Origin: Corallococcus macrosporus
GTDB lineage: Bacteria > Myxococcota > Myxococcia > Myxococcales > Myxococcaceae
Assembly (NCBI RefSeq): GCF_017302985.1
Contig: NZ_JAFIMU010000007.1
Coordinates: forward strand, 124,001-188,000
Direction: 5' to 3'
Length of the DNA: 64,000 nucleotides
Numbering within the stretch: position 1 is the stretch's first letter; each line of letters opens with the position of its first letter. The notes under the pieces were generated by a model, which worked only from the letters and a program-made list of their open reading frames with translations, had not been told where the DNA came from and searched no databases. Positions 18,628-27,749 of this stretch are shown here, piece by piece. Both the position numbers and the translations under genes were made by a program.

Positions 18628-20190
18628 ATGTTGACGTCGTTCCATTCGCGCGCGCAGGCCGAGTTCCACCCCGCTCCCTCCATTGAACCCCCGGAGGAGA
18701 CGAAGCTCGCCGTGTCGTCCTCGCTCCCCGCCAACGCCGGCTGCATCGGCGCGCTCGTGGGGGTGGATGAAGGGTTGAAGTTGAAGGACGCCCAGGTCGA
18801 CCGCGCGTTCCTGAAGGCCGCGGGCTTCGAGGGCAAGGCCGGGCAGACGCTCGTCATCCCCCGCACGGACGGACCGCCCCTCGTCGCCGTCGGCGTTGGA
18901 GCCATCGCGAAGCTCGACGCGGGCACGCTCCGGGATGCGGGCGCCGCGTTCGCGCGGGCCGCGGGCAGGCAGCCGCACCTCGCGCTCCGGCTGCCGGACA
19001 CGGTGGGCGTCCCGGTGGACGTCGCCGCGCAGGCGCTGACCGAGGGCGTGCTGCTCGCCCGCTACCGCTACCGGCCCTACAAGCAGCACTCGGAGCAGGA
19101 GCCGCCGCTCGAAGCCCTGACGCTCGTCACGGACTCGAAGGACACCGCGAAGGTCGAACAGGGACTGCTGCGCGGAGGCATCCACGCCCGCGCCACGATG
19201 TTCGCGCGCGACCTGGCCAACGCTCCCGCCACGCTGCTGACCGCCGCCCGCATGGCCGAGGTGGCCGAGTCCCTGGCCGAGCGCTGCGGACTCAAAGTCG
19301 AGGTCTTCGACGGAGAGGCGCTGGCCCGGCTGGGCTGCGGCGGCCTGCTGGGCGTCAACGCGGGCAGCGCGGAGCCGCCCCGGATGATCAAGCTGACGTA
19401 CACGCCCGAGGCGAGCCGGCAGGGCCCTGTCACGGGCGTGGGCCGGGTCGCGCTGGTGGGCAAGGGCATCATGTTCGACTCGGGCGGCCTGGGCCTGAAG
19501 CCCAACGACCTGGTCCACGCCACCATGAAGGGCGACATGTCCGGCGCGGGCGCCATCCTCGCGGCGATGACGGCGCTCAAGTCCCTGGGCTGCAAGGCGG
19601 AGGTGACGGCTTACCTCATGTGCACCGACAACATGCCCTCGGGCACCGCCATGAAGCTGGGGGACGTGCTGACGGTGCGCGGCGGCAAGACGGTGGAGGT
19701 CATCAACACGGACGCGGAGGGCCGCCTGGTGATGTCGGACGGGCTCGTGCTGGCCACCGAGCAGACGCCCCGGCCGGACGCCATCGTGGACATCGCCACG
19801 CTCACCGGCGCCTGCCAGCGCGCGCTGGGCGTCCTGAGCGCGGGGGTCATGGGCAATGACCAGTCCCTCGTGGACCAGGTGCGCGGCGCCGGGGAGCGGA
19901 CCGGCGACACCGTGTGGCAGCTCCCGCTGGACCGGCGCCTGCGCCCGGAGCTGGAGTCGGAGGTGGCGGACCTGAAGAACGTCGGCGGCGACAACGCCGG
20001 GGCCATCACCGCGGCCCTCTTCCTGGAGGAGTTCGTGGACGGCCTGCCCTGGGCCCACATCGACATGGCGGGGACGGCACGGGCCGAGCGCGACAACGCG
20101 TGGCGCAGCAAGGGAGCGACGGGCTACGGCACGCGCCTGCTCATCGACTTCCTCATGGGCTTCACGCCCCCGCGCCAGGGCCGCAACTGA
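18628..20190 (+). CDS. pepA: Leucyl aminopeptidase (peptidase M17)
   Basis: 520 residues, typical of M17. The C-terminal catalytic domain contains the metal and active-site residues K279 and D284 (VGKGIMFDSGGLGLKP), K301 and D303 (MKGDMSG), and D362, E364 and R366 (VINTDAEGRLVMSDGLVLA). It should remove N-terminal residues from peptides in the cytoplasm using two divalent metals. A clear AGGAGG lies 6 bases before the ATG. It is 36 bases downstream of abgT on the same strand and is probably cotranscribed. The N-terminal domain (about 1-170) is divergent, as is usual in the family. Confidence 0.93.
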   Translation: MLTSFHSRAQAEFHPAPSIEPPEETKLAVSSSLPANAGCIGALVGVDEGLKLKDAQVDRAFLKAAGFEGKAGQTLVIPRTDGPPLVAVGVGAIAKLDAGTLRDAGAAFARAAGRQPHLALRLPDTVGVPVDVAAQALTEGVLLARYRYRPYKQHSEQEPPLEALTLVTDSKDTAKVEQGLLRGGIHARATMFARDLANAPATLLTAARMAEVAESLAERCGLKVEVFDGEALARLGCGGLLGVNAGSAEPPRMIKLTYTPEASRQGPVTGVGRVALVGKGIMFDSGGLGLKPNDLVHATMKGDMSGAGAILAAMTALKSLGCKAEVTAYLMCTDNMPSGTAMKLGDVLTVRGGKTVEVINTDAEGRLVMSDGLVLATEQTPRPDAIVDIATLTGACQRALGVLSAGVMGNDQSLVDQVRGAGERTGDTVWQLPLDRRLRPELESEVADLKNVGGDNAGAITAALFLEEFVDGLPWAHIDMAGTARAERDNAWRSKGATGYGTRLLIDFLMGFTPPRQGRN

Positions 20191-20203
20191 CAGAGGCGCG
20201 CCG

Positions 20204-21547
20204 TCAGTCCGGAAGCCAGTCCGCGCGGCACCGCTCGATGCGCGTGCGGCGCTCACCCTGGAAGGAGGCCCGGACGCGCTCCGCCTGGGTGAGCAGCCGG
20301 TGGAAGCGGTCGCGCTCCGGAGAGCCCTGGACGTCCGCGAGCACGCGGGCCAGCAGCGCGTGCGCCGCGGCGCGGTCCTGCGCGTCGCGCGCGACCAGGC
20401 CCACGGTGAGGGCCATCTGGAGCACCTCCTCCAGGACCTCGGGGTCGCCCCCCGCGTAGTGCAGGGGGCCGTCCACGGCGAGGAAGAGGTAGTCGCGCAG
20501 CCGCAGGGCCGCGAGCGAGACGCGCGCCCTGCCGTCGGGGTCCACGACGTTCCAGTCCCCCAGCGGCAGGCTCGCCAGCCGGCGCATCACCGAGCGGATC
20601 TGCTGGAGCGCCTGCCGCGCCGTGTACGGGTCGTTCGAGGACGAGGACAGGGCCCGGTTCGCCACGTCGACGAGGATGCGCAAGCCCAGGGCGGGGTCGC
20701 AGTCGGGCTCGCGCACCGGGGTGATGGCCAGCGTGTCCGCGAGGTCGCGGAGCACGTGCGCGTCCACGGGCCCGCGGCCGTCCCTCACCACCCAGCCGGC
20801 GACCTCCTCCCGGTCGATGTACTCGCCCACGGTGATGCCGATGCGGACCCGCACGCCCCACTTCCGGGCCCGCGCCGCGAGGGCCGGCAGGTCCACCTCC
20901 GCGAGGTAGCCCGACGTGGGCGCCACGAGCGAGGTGGCGTCCGCCGGCAGCCGCAGCGCCGCCGACGGGTCCAGCGGAAGCCGCTCCAGGCGGGCCTGGA
21001 TGCGGCGCTCCGTCGCGGAGACGATGAGGTGCTGGACGAGCCCCAGGACGCGCTCCACCCGCAGGAAGCGGAAGGTGCGGACCAGGAAGACGATGAGCAG
21101 ACCCAGCGCCACGAGCACCAGGACGATGGCCGCGGACAGCACGGGCCGGGGTTTGACGCCGGCGTCCTCCATGACGCCCAGCTCCCGGATGGCCGCCAGG
21201 AGGAAGCTGCTGGAGAGGGCGAAGAAGGGAATGGCCCGGCGCAGCGGCGCGCTCTTCAGGTAGATGGGCACCAGCCGGGGCGAGTACTGGTTCGCCGCGG
21301 ACTGGATGACCGGCGCGTTCAGGGACAGGACCAGCGTCAGCACGGTGACCTGGAACCCGAGCAGCGTCCCCAGCGCGCCCCGCGTGTCGTCCAGGTCCCC
21401 CGGCCACGCGTGGCCCACCAGCGCCCAGCCGGTGTCGGCCTGCACACGCGCGAGCGCGGTTCCCAGCACCACGCCCACGCAAATCATGCCGCCCAGCACC
21501 AGCCAGTAGGGCTCGCGGAACAGCCGGCGCAGGCGGTGGGTGGGCAT
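20204..21547 (-). CDS. DUF2254 family membrane protein
   Basis: 447 residues. There are four hydrophobic segments in the first half (YWLVLGGMICVGVVLGTAL, LGFQVTVLTLVLSLNAPV, AIPFFALSSSFLLAAI, VLVLVALGLLIVFLV). A large soluble C-terminal domain follows, with the DUF2254 signatures IQSAANQYSPRLVP, GYLAEVDLPALAARA and DPALGLRILVDVANRALSSSSNDPYTA. The biochemical function of the family is unknown. It lies 32 bases downstream of the aspartase gene on the same strand and may be read from the same transcript. It meets the aminopeptidase gene tail to tail. Confidence 0.85.
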   Translation of the reverse strand: MPTHRLRRLFREPYWLVLGGMICVGVVLGTALARVQADTGWALVGHAWPGDLDDTRGALGTLLGFQVTVLTLVLSLNAPVIQSAANQYSPRLVPIYLKSAPLRRAIPFFALSSSFLLAAIRELGVMEDAGVKPRPVLSAAIVLVLVALGLLIVFLVRTFRFLRVERVLGLVQHLIVSATERRIQARLERLPLDPSAALRLPADATSLVAPTSGYLAEVDLPALAARARKWGVRVRIGITVGEYIDREEVAGWVVRDGRGPVDAHVLRDLADTLAITPVREPDCDPALGLRILVDVANRALSSSSNDPYTARQALQQIRSVMRRLASLPLGDWNVVDPDGRARVSLAALRLRDYLFLAVDGPLHYAGGDPEVLEEVLQMALTVGLVARDAQDRAAAHALLARVLADVQGSPERDRFHRLLTQAERVRASFQGERRTRIERCRADWLPD

Positions 21548-21579
21548 GGGGACTCGCGCTCCAGGCAGGTGCTGGCCGC

Positions 21580-23067
21580 CTAGTGCGTGCCCTCCTCGTC
21601 CTGCGCGGCCATCGCCTGGGCCCGAGTCAGCCGCTCCGGGGAGAGCAGCTCGGCCAGTTGCTCGCGCGTCAGCAGCCCGGCGGACACCACCAGGTCCGCG
21701 ATGCTGGCGTTCGTGGCCAGGGCCTCCCGCGCCAGCCGCGCCGCCGGGGCGTAGCCGATGTGCGGCATGAGGGCGGTGATGATGCCCACGAAGGAGTCCA
21801 CCTGGTGCGCGAGCCGCTCCTTGTTGGCGGTGATGCCCGTCACGCAGTTGAGCCGCAGCGTCGCCATGGCGGCGGTCATGTACTTGAGGTTCTCGAAGAG
21901 CACGTGGGCCATGACCGGCCCGAAGGCGTTGAGCTGGAGCTGCCCCGCCTCCGCGGCCATGGTCAGCGTCACGTCTCCCCCGGCGACCACGAAGGCCACC
22001 TCGTTCACGACCTCCGGGATGACCGGGTTCACCTTGCCCGGCATGATGCTGGAGCCCGCCTGCCGGGGCGGGAGGTTGATTTCGTGGAAGCCCGCCTGGG
22101 GCCCGGAGGCGAGCAGCCGCAGGTCGTTGCAGATCTTCGACAGCTTCATCGCGCTGCGCTTGAGGGTGCCGGACACCTCCATGAAGACGCCCACGTCGGT
22201 GGTCGCCTCAATCAGGTCCGGCGCGGTGACGATGGCCCGCCCGGTGATGTCCGCCAGGTGCTTGCGGGCCGCCTCCGCGAAGCCGGGGTCCGCCGCGATT
22301 CCGGTGCCAATCGCCGTCGCCCCCAGGTTGATCTCCCCCAGGCGGCGGGTGACGTCCGTCAGGCTCGCGTGGTCCTCGGCCAGCGTGACGGCGAAGCCCT
22401 CGAACTCCTGCTGGAGCGTCATGGGCACGGCATCCTGGAGCTGCGTGCGGCCAATCTTCACGATGCCCGCGAACTGCTGCCCCTTGTCGCGGAAGGCCTG
22501 CTCCAGGCGCTGGAGCTCCTCCAGCAGCCGCTCGATGGACAGCATCAGCCCGACCTTGAGCGCCGTCGGGTAGGTGTCGTTCGTGCTCTGGCTCCGGTTC
22601 ACGTGGTCGTTCGGATCCAGGTGCGCGTAGGCCCCCCGGGGATGGCCCGCCAGCTCCAGGCCCCGGTTGGCGATGACCTCGTTGAAGTTCATGTTCGTGG
22701 AGGTGCCCGCGCCGCCCTGCATGACGTCCACGATGAACTGCTCGTGCAGCCCGCCGGACTTGATCTCCTCGCACACGCGGTCGATGAGCGCGGCCCGCTC
22801 CGGGTCCAGCGCCCCCACCTCCGCGTTCGCGCGCGCGGCGGCCTGCTTCACGCAGGCGTAGCCATAAAGCAGGTCGGGGTAGACGGAGATGGGGCGCCCG
22901 CTGATGGCGAAGTTGTCCAGGGCGCGGCAGACGTTGATGCCCCAGTAGGCCCCCGCCGGAATCTGGCGGGAGCCCAGGCTGTCCATCTCCGTCCGGGGCG
23001 GGGCGCCGTCCGGCGACACCGTCTGGGTGCTCTTCCTGAACGTCTCTTCCGCGCGTGGGTCCGCCAT
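21580..23067 (-). CDS. aspA: Aspartate ammonia-lyase
   Basis: 495 residues, fumarase/aspartase superfamily. The family signature GSSIMPGKVNPV is present at the usual position, with the substrate-loop strands NVNRSQSTNDTYPTA-like (here HVNRSQSTNDTYPTA), GGAGTSTNMNFNEV and GRTQLQDAVPMTL. The conserved N terminus (TEMDSLGSRQIPAGAYWG) favours aspartase over class II fumarase. It reversibly converts aspartate to fumarate and ammonia and is cytoplasmic. A C-terminal extension (LVVSAGLLTREQLAELLSPERLT) matches the usual family ending. The start ATG 23067 gives an 18-20 residue leader before the homologous core. Fumarase cannot be fully excluded. Confidence 0.9.
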   Translation of the reverse strand: MADPRAEETFRKSTQTVSPDGAPPRTEMDSLGSRQIPAGAYWGINVCRALDNFAISGRPISVYPDLLYGYACVKQAAARANAEVGALDPERAALIDRVCEEIKSGGLHEQFIVDVMQGGAGTSTNMNFNEVIANRGLELAGHPRGAYAHLDPNDHVNRSQSTNDTYPTALKVGLMLSIERLLEELQRLEQAFRDKGQQFAGIVKIGRTQLQDAVPMTLQQEFEGFAVTLAEDHASLTDVTRRLGEINLGATAIGTGIAADPGFAEAARKHLADITGRAIVTAPDLIEATTDVGVFMEVSGTLKRSAMKLSKICNDLRLLASGPQAGFHEINLPPRQAGSSIMPGKVNPVIPEVVNEVAFVVAGGDVTLTMAAEAGQLQLNAFGPVMAHVLFENLKYMTAAMATLRLNCVTGITANKERLAHQVDSFVGIITALMPHIGYAPAARLAREALATNASIADLVVSAGLLTREQLAELLSPERLTRAQAMAAQDEEGTH

Positions 23068-23154
23068 CCGCGGGAAGGTAGGGACACGGGAGGCCCGGTG
23101 GACGTGCCCTCCGGGGAGGAGGACCGTCCTCCGGGCGTCCCTTGTGGCCCTACG

Positions 23155-25029
23155 TCACTTCGCGGGTGCGCACTTCGCGGGACCGACCGAGGCCCCGAAG
23201 TACGGCGTGTAGAGGTCCGGCACGAGCGTGAAGTTGCAGGTGTTCACCGTGTCCGGCGACAGGTCCTGGTGCGCCCGCATGTAGCGCTCGACGTAGTCCC
23301 GCACGCCGTCCGCGGAGGACCACAGCAGGCGGCCCTCCTTGAACATGCTGTACCCGCCGCCGCCACCGCCGCGGTAGTTGTTCACCGCGATGCGGAAGAC
23401 CTGGTCGTCCCGCACGTCCTGGCCCTGGAAGCGCAGGTGCGTGAGCCGGGAGCCCGCGGGCTTCGTCAGGTCGTAGCCGTAGTCGATGCGCGAGTAGAGG
23501 TCCCAGTTGTAGTCCGCGACGGAGGGCGTGGTGGCCTTCGCGTCCTGGGGCTTCGCGGGCAGGTTGGCCGCGTCCAACTGCTTGAAGTACAGCGTGTTCA
23601 TCTCCAGCGCGCGGCGGAGGATGGAGCCGTTGATCTCCATCACGTAGAGCGTGTTGTCGTAGATGTAGACGCTGTAGGCGTCACGCAGGGTGACGTCCCC
23701 CTTCGGCAGCGCGACGTCGTTGCTGAACAGGGCGGTCGCGGACAGGTCCACCGGGAACCCGGCCTCTTCCGAGGCCTCTTCCTGCACGGTGTTGAGCAGG
23801 TCCCCCAGGGCACTGTCCACGTAGCGTCCGGGGAAGCCGCCCGTGAAGGCCGCGGTGGTGCTGCCGATCTTCTGGTTCACGTAGGCCACCGTGGTGTCGT
23901 GGTAGCTCTGGGTGAGCCCCTTGACGGTGGCGTCCTCCACCACCGTCTCGTCCACCGCGTGGAGCAGCGAGTCGTGCGCGTCCACGCCCCAGCGCTCGCC
24001 GTTCCAGGTGACGTTGAGCTGCACGTGGGCCAGGTGGCTGCCCCAGCGGTTGGGCTGCGTGAGGAGGACCTCGCGGCCCTGCGCGTTCTTCAGCAGCATC
24101 TTCGGGATGGGCTGGTGGGTGTGGCCGGTGAGGAGCACGTCCACGTCCGCCACCTGCTGGGCGATCTGCGCGGCCTCGTTCTCACCGGCGATATTGCCCC
24201 GGTCGGTCCACTTGGTGGCGTCCGCGTAGTCCGCGAGCCACGACTCGGGGAGGCTCGCGTTGCCGGTGGGCTGCTTGTCCGGGCCGCTGTGGATGGCCAC
24301 CACCACGACGTCCGCGCCGGCCTGCTTCATCTTCGGCACGTAGAGCTTCGCGGTCTCCAGCGGGTCGTCGAAGCGCAGCCCGGTGATGTTGTCCTTGCGC
24401 TCCCACGTCGCCACGCCCGGCGTCACCAGGCCAAGGATGCCGACCTTCACGTCGCACACCGTGGTCATCACGTACGGGGTGAAGGCCTCGGAGCCGTCCG
24501 CGACCTTGCGCACGTTGGCGCCCAGCAGGGGGAAGTTCGCCTCGCTCTTGAACTTTCCGAGGACGTCCTGGCCGTAGTTGAACTCGTGGTTGCCCAGGGC
24601 CATGGCCGCGTAGCCCAGCTCGTTCATGGCGGTGGCCATGGGGTGCTTGGGCGCGTTGTCCACCAGGGCGTAGTAGGTGCCGAGCGGCGAGCCCTGGATG
24701 GTGTCACCGGTATCCACCAGCAGCGTGCAGTCCGGGTTCTTCGCGCGCTCCTGCTTGATGAGCGTGGCCACCCTGGCGAGGCCGCGCTTCGCGTCCGGCT
24801 TCCCGGTGAAGTAGTCCCACGGGAAGATGTTGGTGTGCAGGTCGCTCGTCTGCAGCAGCGTCAGCGTGCGCGGCGAGGTGTCCACCGGGGGCGGATTGGG
24901 AGGGGGCGGGTCGTCGTTGGAATCACAGCCGGCCATCAGCGAGCTGGCGCCCACGAGACAGAACGTGCCGGTGCGCAGCGCGCGCAGCAGGAAGGAGGAG
25001 CGGTTCAAGAGGCCTCGACCTTGAGCCAT
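23155..25029 (-). CDS. 5'-nucleotidase / 2',3'-cyclic-nucleotide phosphodiesterase family lipoprotein
   Basis: 624 residues. The leader ends LMAGC (lipobox) and is followed by a Pro-rich linker, so it is a membrane-anchored periplasmic or surface enzyme. The metallophosphoesterase domain shows LLQTSDLHTN, VDTGDTIQGSP, LGNHEFNYG, and HTHQPIP, which give the two-metal site of the UshA/CpdB family. The C-terminal 5'-nucleotidase domain (about 340-600) includes FSNDVALPKGDVTLRDAYSVY and FRIAVNNYRGGGGGGY. It should release phosphate from extracellular nucleotides; CpdB-type and UshA-type specificities cannot be told apart here. A hairpin sits directly against its start codon. Confidence 0.88.
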   Translation of the reverse strand: MAQGRGLLNRSSFLLRALRTGTFCLVGASSLMAGCDSNDDPPPPNPPPVDTSPRTLTLLQTSDLHTNIFPWDYFTGKPDAKRGLARVATLIKQERAKNPDCTLLVDTGDTIQGSPLGTYYALVDNAPKHPMATAMNELGYAAMALGNHEFNYGQDVLGKFKSEANFPLLGANVRKVADGSEAFTPYVMTTVCDVKVGILGLVTPGVATWERKDNITGLRFDDPLETAKLYVPKMKQAGADVVVVAIHSGPDKQPTGNASLPESWLADYADATKWTDRGNIAGENEAAQIAQQVADVDVLLTGHTHQPIPKMLLKNAQGREVLLTQPNRWGSHLAHVQLNVTWNGERWGVDAHDSLLHAVDETVVEDATVKGLTQSYHDTTVAYVNQKIGSTTAAFTGGFPGRYVDSALGDLLNTVQEEASEEAGFPVDLSATALFSNDVALPKGDVTLRDAYSVYIYDNTLYVMEINGSILRRALEMNTLYFKQLDAANLPAKPQDAKATTPSVADYNWDLYSRIDYGYDLTKPAGSRLTHLRFQGQDVRDDQVFRIAVNNYRGGGGGGYSMFKEGRLLWSSADGVRDYVERYMRAHQDLSPDTVNTCNFTLVPDLYTPYFGASVGPAKCAPAK

Positions 25030-25030
25030 G

Positions 25031-25049
25031 CCGGAAGGGAATCTTCCGG
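25031..25049 (-). promoter_or_regulatory. Hairpin abutting the start codon of the nucleotidase gene
   Basis: CCGGAAG (25031-25037) and CTTCCGG (25043-25049) are perfect 7-base inverted repeats around a 5-base loop, ending one base before the ATG on the minus strand. The GGAAG of the distal arm is the nearest purine-rich stretch to the start, so folding of the mRNA could hide it. Regulation by this element is inference. Confidence 0.35.
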
Positions 25050-25101
25050 AGGGGCGCGCACCCTACAGGCTCGCTCTGACATTCTCCCTGGAAATGATTG
25101 C

Positions 25102-25503
25102 TCAATCCTCGTCGGCGGTCGGATAGGCGGACACCGCCAGCGCGATGCCCTGGTCCGCGAACCACTGGACGTCCTCGGGTGGGAAGTGGATGGAGCTGGC
25201 GAAGTGCAGGGCGCTGCCGACGAAGAGGCCGAAGTCCACGACGCACGGGACGGACAGCTGCCGCAGCTCCATGAGCAGCGGGGCCAGCACCTCCAACTGC
25301 CGGCGGGCCGCGGCGACGGGCCCGTGCAGCGTGCCCTCCCCGTCCTCCACCAGCGTGAGGTTGAAGCCAGAGGTCGAATGTCTCCCCGACAGCCGCTGCT
25401 CCCCTTGAAGCCAGACGGCATCCGGGTGGCAATCCGGAAAGCGGTCCAGGACAGACGCCACATCGAACTCCGGGGCCTGGGCCCGCAGGACTGCCACCGT
25501 CAT
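25102..25503 (-). CDS. Hypothetical protein
   Basis: 133 residues, no signal peptide or membrane segment, acidic. It begins MTVAVLRAQAPEFDVASVL and ends AVSAYPTADED, with a central strand-rich part (GFNLTLVEDGEGTL, PCVVDFGLFVGSALHF). The start ATG 25503 has GGGAG about 8 bases upstream; the frame continues 12 codons further but without a better site. I do not recognise the family; phrases such as VVDFGLFVG and FADQGIALAVSAYP resemble small DUF4279-like proteins found as orphans in many genomes, but this is uncertain. It stands alone between two transcription units. Confidence 0.6.
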   Translation of the reverse strand: MTVAVLRAQAPEFDVASVLDRFPDCHPDAVWLQGEQRLSGRHSTSGFNLTLVEDGEGTLHGPVAAARRQLEVLAPLLMELRQLSVPCVVDFGLFVGSALHFASSIHFPPEDVQWFADQGIALAVSAYPTADED

Positions 25504-25655
25504 GAGAACACTCCCTTCCAATCCGCCCGCGCCTGCCATCCCGGAGCAGGCCCTCGAGGTTCATATCGCAGCCCGGGCGGGAGCGGCTTCGTTGGCGCTC
25601 CCGCACTGTTCAGGCGCACGACCCGGGTGGCCCCCGCCCGCTGCCCTCCCCGCGA

Positions 25656-25683
25656 TTGCATCAGGGGGGCTGGTACCTACCTT
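25656..25683 (+). promoter_or_regulatory. Possible promoter of the GH15 gene
   Basis: TTGCAT (25656-25661) and TACCTT (25678-25683) are 16 bases apart and lie 36 bases before the ATG of the glycosidase gene. This leaves room for a short leader containing the GAGAGG ribosome site. The hexamers match the sigma-70 consensus only partly. Confidence 0.35.
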
Positions 25684-25719
25684 TTTCCTGGACCCCCACC
25701 CCAGGCCGAGAGGCATGCC

Positions 25720-27570
25720 ATGATTTCGACAGAGACGACGCCGCGGAAGAGCGAAGCCCCCAGGACCGGATGGGGGAGCAGCCTCCAGGCGGAGCCGGGC
25801 CCGCTCATCGAGGACCACGCGCTCCTCGGAGACCTCTACACGGCCGCGCTCGTGGCCCGGGATGGCTCCATCGACTTCCTCTGCCTCCCGGACTTCGACT
25901 CGGACGCGTGCTTCGCGTCCCTGCTGGGCACCTCCGACAATGGCCGGTGGAAGCTCGCACCGAAGGCGTCCGTGCGCGAGGTGAAGCGCCGCTACCGGGG
26001 CAAGACGCTCATCCTGGAGACGGAGTTCGTGACGGACGAGGGCGCGGTGCGCGTCGTGGACTTCATGCCCATCCGCAAGGGAGTCCCCCACCTGGTGCGC
26101 TGGGTGGAGGGCGTCCGGGGCACGGTGACCCTGCGCTCCGAGCTGCGCCCCCGGTTCGCCAACGGCTTCACCCTGCCCCTCATCGCCAGGAGGGATGGCG
26201 CCTCCTCCGCTGTCGCCGGGCCGGACGCGGTGTTCCTCCGGGGAGGCCTCAGCAAGGATCCGCCTGACTTCGAGTCGGAGTTCACGGTCAAGGCCGGCCA
26301 GCGGATCCCCTTCGTGCTCTCCTGGGCCCGGCCCTATGACGGCGTCCCCGCGGCGCTCGATCCAGAGGTCGCCCTGCGTGAGACGGAGGCCTACTGGGAG
26401 GACTGGGCCTCGCGGCTGCGCCTGCCCCCCCATCACCAGGACGTGGTCGTCCGCTCCCTGCTCACCCTCAAGGCGTGCAGCTACCAGCCCTCGGGAGCTC
26501 TGGTCGCCGCGCCCACGTTCGGTCTTCCGGAGACGCCCGGCGGAGAGCGCAACTGGGACTACCGCTTCTGCTGGATCCGCGACTCGGTCCTGACGCTGAA
26601 CGCGCTCATGCGCGCGGACCTCATGGAGGAAGCGGGGGCGTTCGGGAACTGGCTGGAGGACGCCATTGGTGGCGCGCCGGACCAACTGCAGATCATGTAC
26701 GGCATCCGTGGCGAGCGCCGCCTCACCGAGGTCACGCTGGACTGGCTGGCGGGTTACGAGGGGGCCCGGCCCGTGCGGATCGGCAACGGGGCCTACTCGC
26801 AGTTCCAGCTCGACGTGCTCGGCGAGTTCGCCGCGGTCCTCTACATCCACGCGCAACAGGCGGGCAAGATGAAGGAGCGCGCACAGAAGGCGCTCAAGAT
26901 CCTCGCGAACCGCGTGTCCGAGGTCTGGACGGAGCCGGACCACGGCATCTGGGAGATGCGCGGCCCGAAGCACTCGTTCACCGCCTCCAAGGTGTCGGCG
27001 TGGATCGTCATCGATTGCTGGGTGCGGGCCATCGATCAGTACGGCCTGAAGGAGGACAAGGCGCCGTGGGTGGAGCTGCGGCAGACCATCCACGATGAGG
27101 TGTGCAGCAAGGGCTACGACGCCCAGCGGGGCACCTTCACGCAGTACTACGGCTCCAAGGGCGTGGACGCGAGCCTGCTCATCATCGCGCTCAGCGGGTT
27201 CCTCCCGCCGGAGGATCCCCGCATCGCCGGAACGGTGCGGGCCATCGAGGAGGAGCTGATGCCGGAAGGGCTGGTGCTGCGCTACCGGACGGAGGAGAGC
27301 GTCGACGGCCTCGCGGGCGAGGAGGGCGCGTTCCTCGCCTGCTCCTTCTGGCTCGCGAACACCTACCAACTGATGGGGCGGACCGAGGACGCGTGGAGGC
27401 TCTTCGAAAAGCTGGTGGGGCTCTGCAACGACGTGGGGCTGCTCGCGGAGGAGTACCTGCCGAAGGAGCGCAGGCAGATTGGCAACTTCCCCCAGGCGTT
27501 CAGCCACCTGGCGCTCGTGAACAGCGCCTACTTCCTCGACGGAGGAAGCAGGGCGACGATGTATTCCTAG
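25720..27570 (+). CDS. Glycoside hydrolase family 15 protein (glucoamylase/trehalase-like)
   Basis: 616 residues, no signal peptide. The N-terminal beta-sandwich (about 25-240) opens with IEDHALLGDLYTAALVARDGSIDFLCLPDFDSDACFASLLG, diagnostic of this GH15 subgroup when its parts are read together. The (alpha/alpha)6 barrel includes NWDYRFCWIRDS and candidate catalytic acids E412 (DHGIWEMRG) and E577/E578 (GLLAEEYLP). The closest characterised members are cytoplasmic alpha-glucan hydrolases and mycobacterial-type trehalases, so glucoamylase and trehalase activity are both possible. The ATG at 25720 is preceded by GAGAGG. No other sugar gene is adjacent. Confidence 0.88.
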   Translation: MISTETTPRKSEAPRTGWGSSLQAEPGPLIEDHALLGDLYTAALVARDGSIDFLCLPDFDSDACFASLLGTSDNGRWKLAPKASVREVKRRYRGKTLILETEFVTDEGAVRVVDFMPIRKGVPHLVRWVEGVRGTVTLRSELRPRFANGFTLPLIARRDGASSAVAGPDAVFLRGGLSKDPPDFESEFTVKAGQRIPFVLSWARPYDGVPAALDPEVALRETEAYWEDWASRLRLPPHHQDVVVRSLLTLKACSYQPSGALVAAPTFGLPETPGGERNWDYRFCWIRDSVLTLNALMRADLMEEAGAFGNWLEDAIGGAPDQLQIMYGIRGERRLTEVTLDWLAGYEGARPVRIGNGAYSQFQLDVLGEFAAVLYIHAQQAGKMKERAQKALKILANRVSEVWTEPDHGIWEMRGPKHSFTASKVSAWIVIDCWVRAIDQYGLKEDKAPWVELRQTIHDEVCSKGYDAQRGTFTQYYGSKGVDASLLIIALSGFLPPEDPRIAGTVRAIEEELMPEGLVLRYRTEESVDGLAGEEGAFLACSFWLANTYQLMGRTEDAWRLFEKLVGLCNDVGLLAEEYLPKERRQIGNFPQAFSHLALVNSAYFLDGGSRATMYS

Positions 27571-27749
27571 ACGCTTCCCCGTAGCGCCGCCCCGTCCCGC
27601 CCCTGGCCTTGTCAGGCCGCGCGGGCCGGGGCGTCCCTGCGGGCGCGGACGCTCCGGCGTCCCGACCGCGGCTGCTGACCCGAGGTCTCGAATCCATCGC
27701 TCACGTCCCCCGGGCCGCAAGTCCGCCCGGGTCAGATTCCGAGAAGGTC

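Noticed and set aside
23118-23132. Small hairpin GGAGGA-CCG-TCCTCC downstream of the nucleotidase gene
   Set aside because: Six-base stem in GC-rich DNA without a U tract; too weak to call a terminator.
21583-27570. A plus-strand frame of almost 2,000 codons spanning 21.6-27.6 kb
   Set aside because: Only its last 616 codons encode a real protein (GH15). The rest is antisense to DUF2254-adjacent aspartase and nucleotidase genes and exists because stop codons are rare in such GC-rich DNA; it lacks any domain.
27709-27731. 7-bp inverted repeat in the rtcB leader as a riboswitch or attenuator
   Set aside because: Only a simple CCCGGGC/GCCCGGG stem is visible and no conserved riboswitch core; such stems are common at this GC content.
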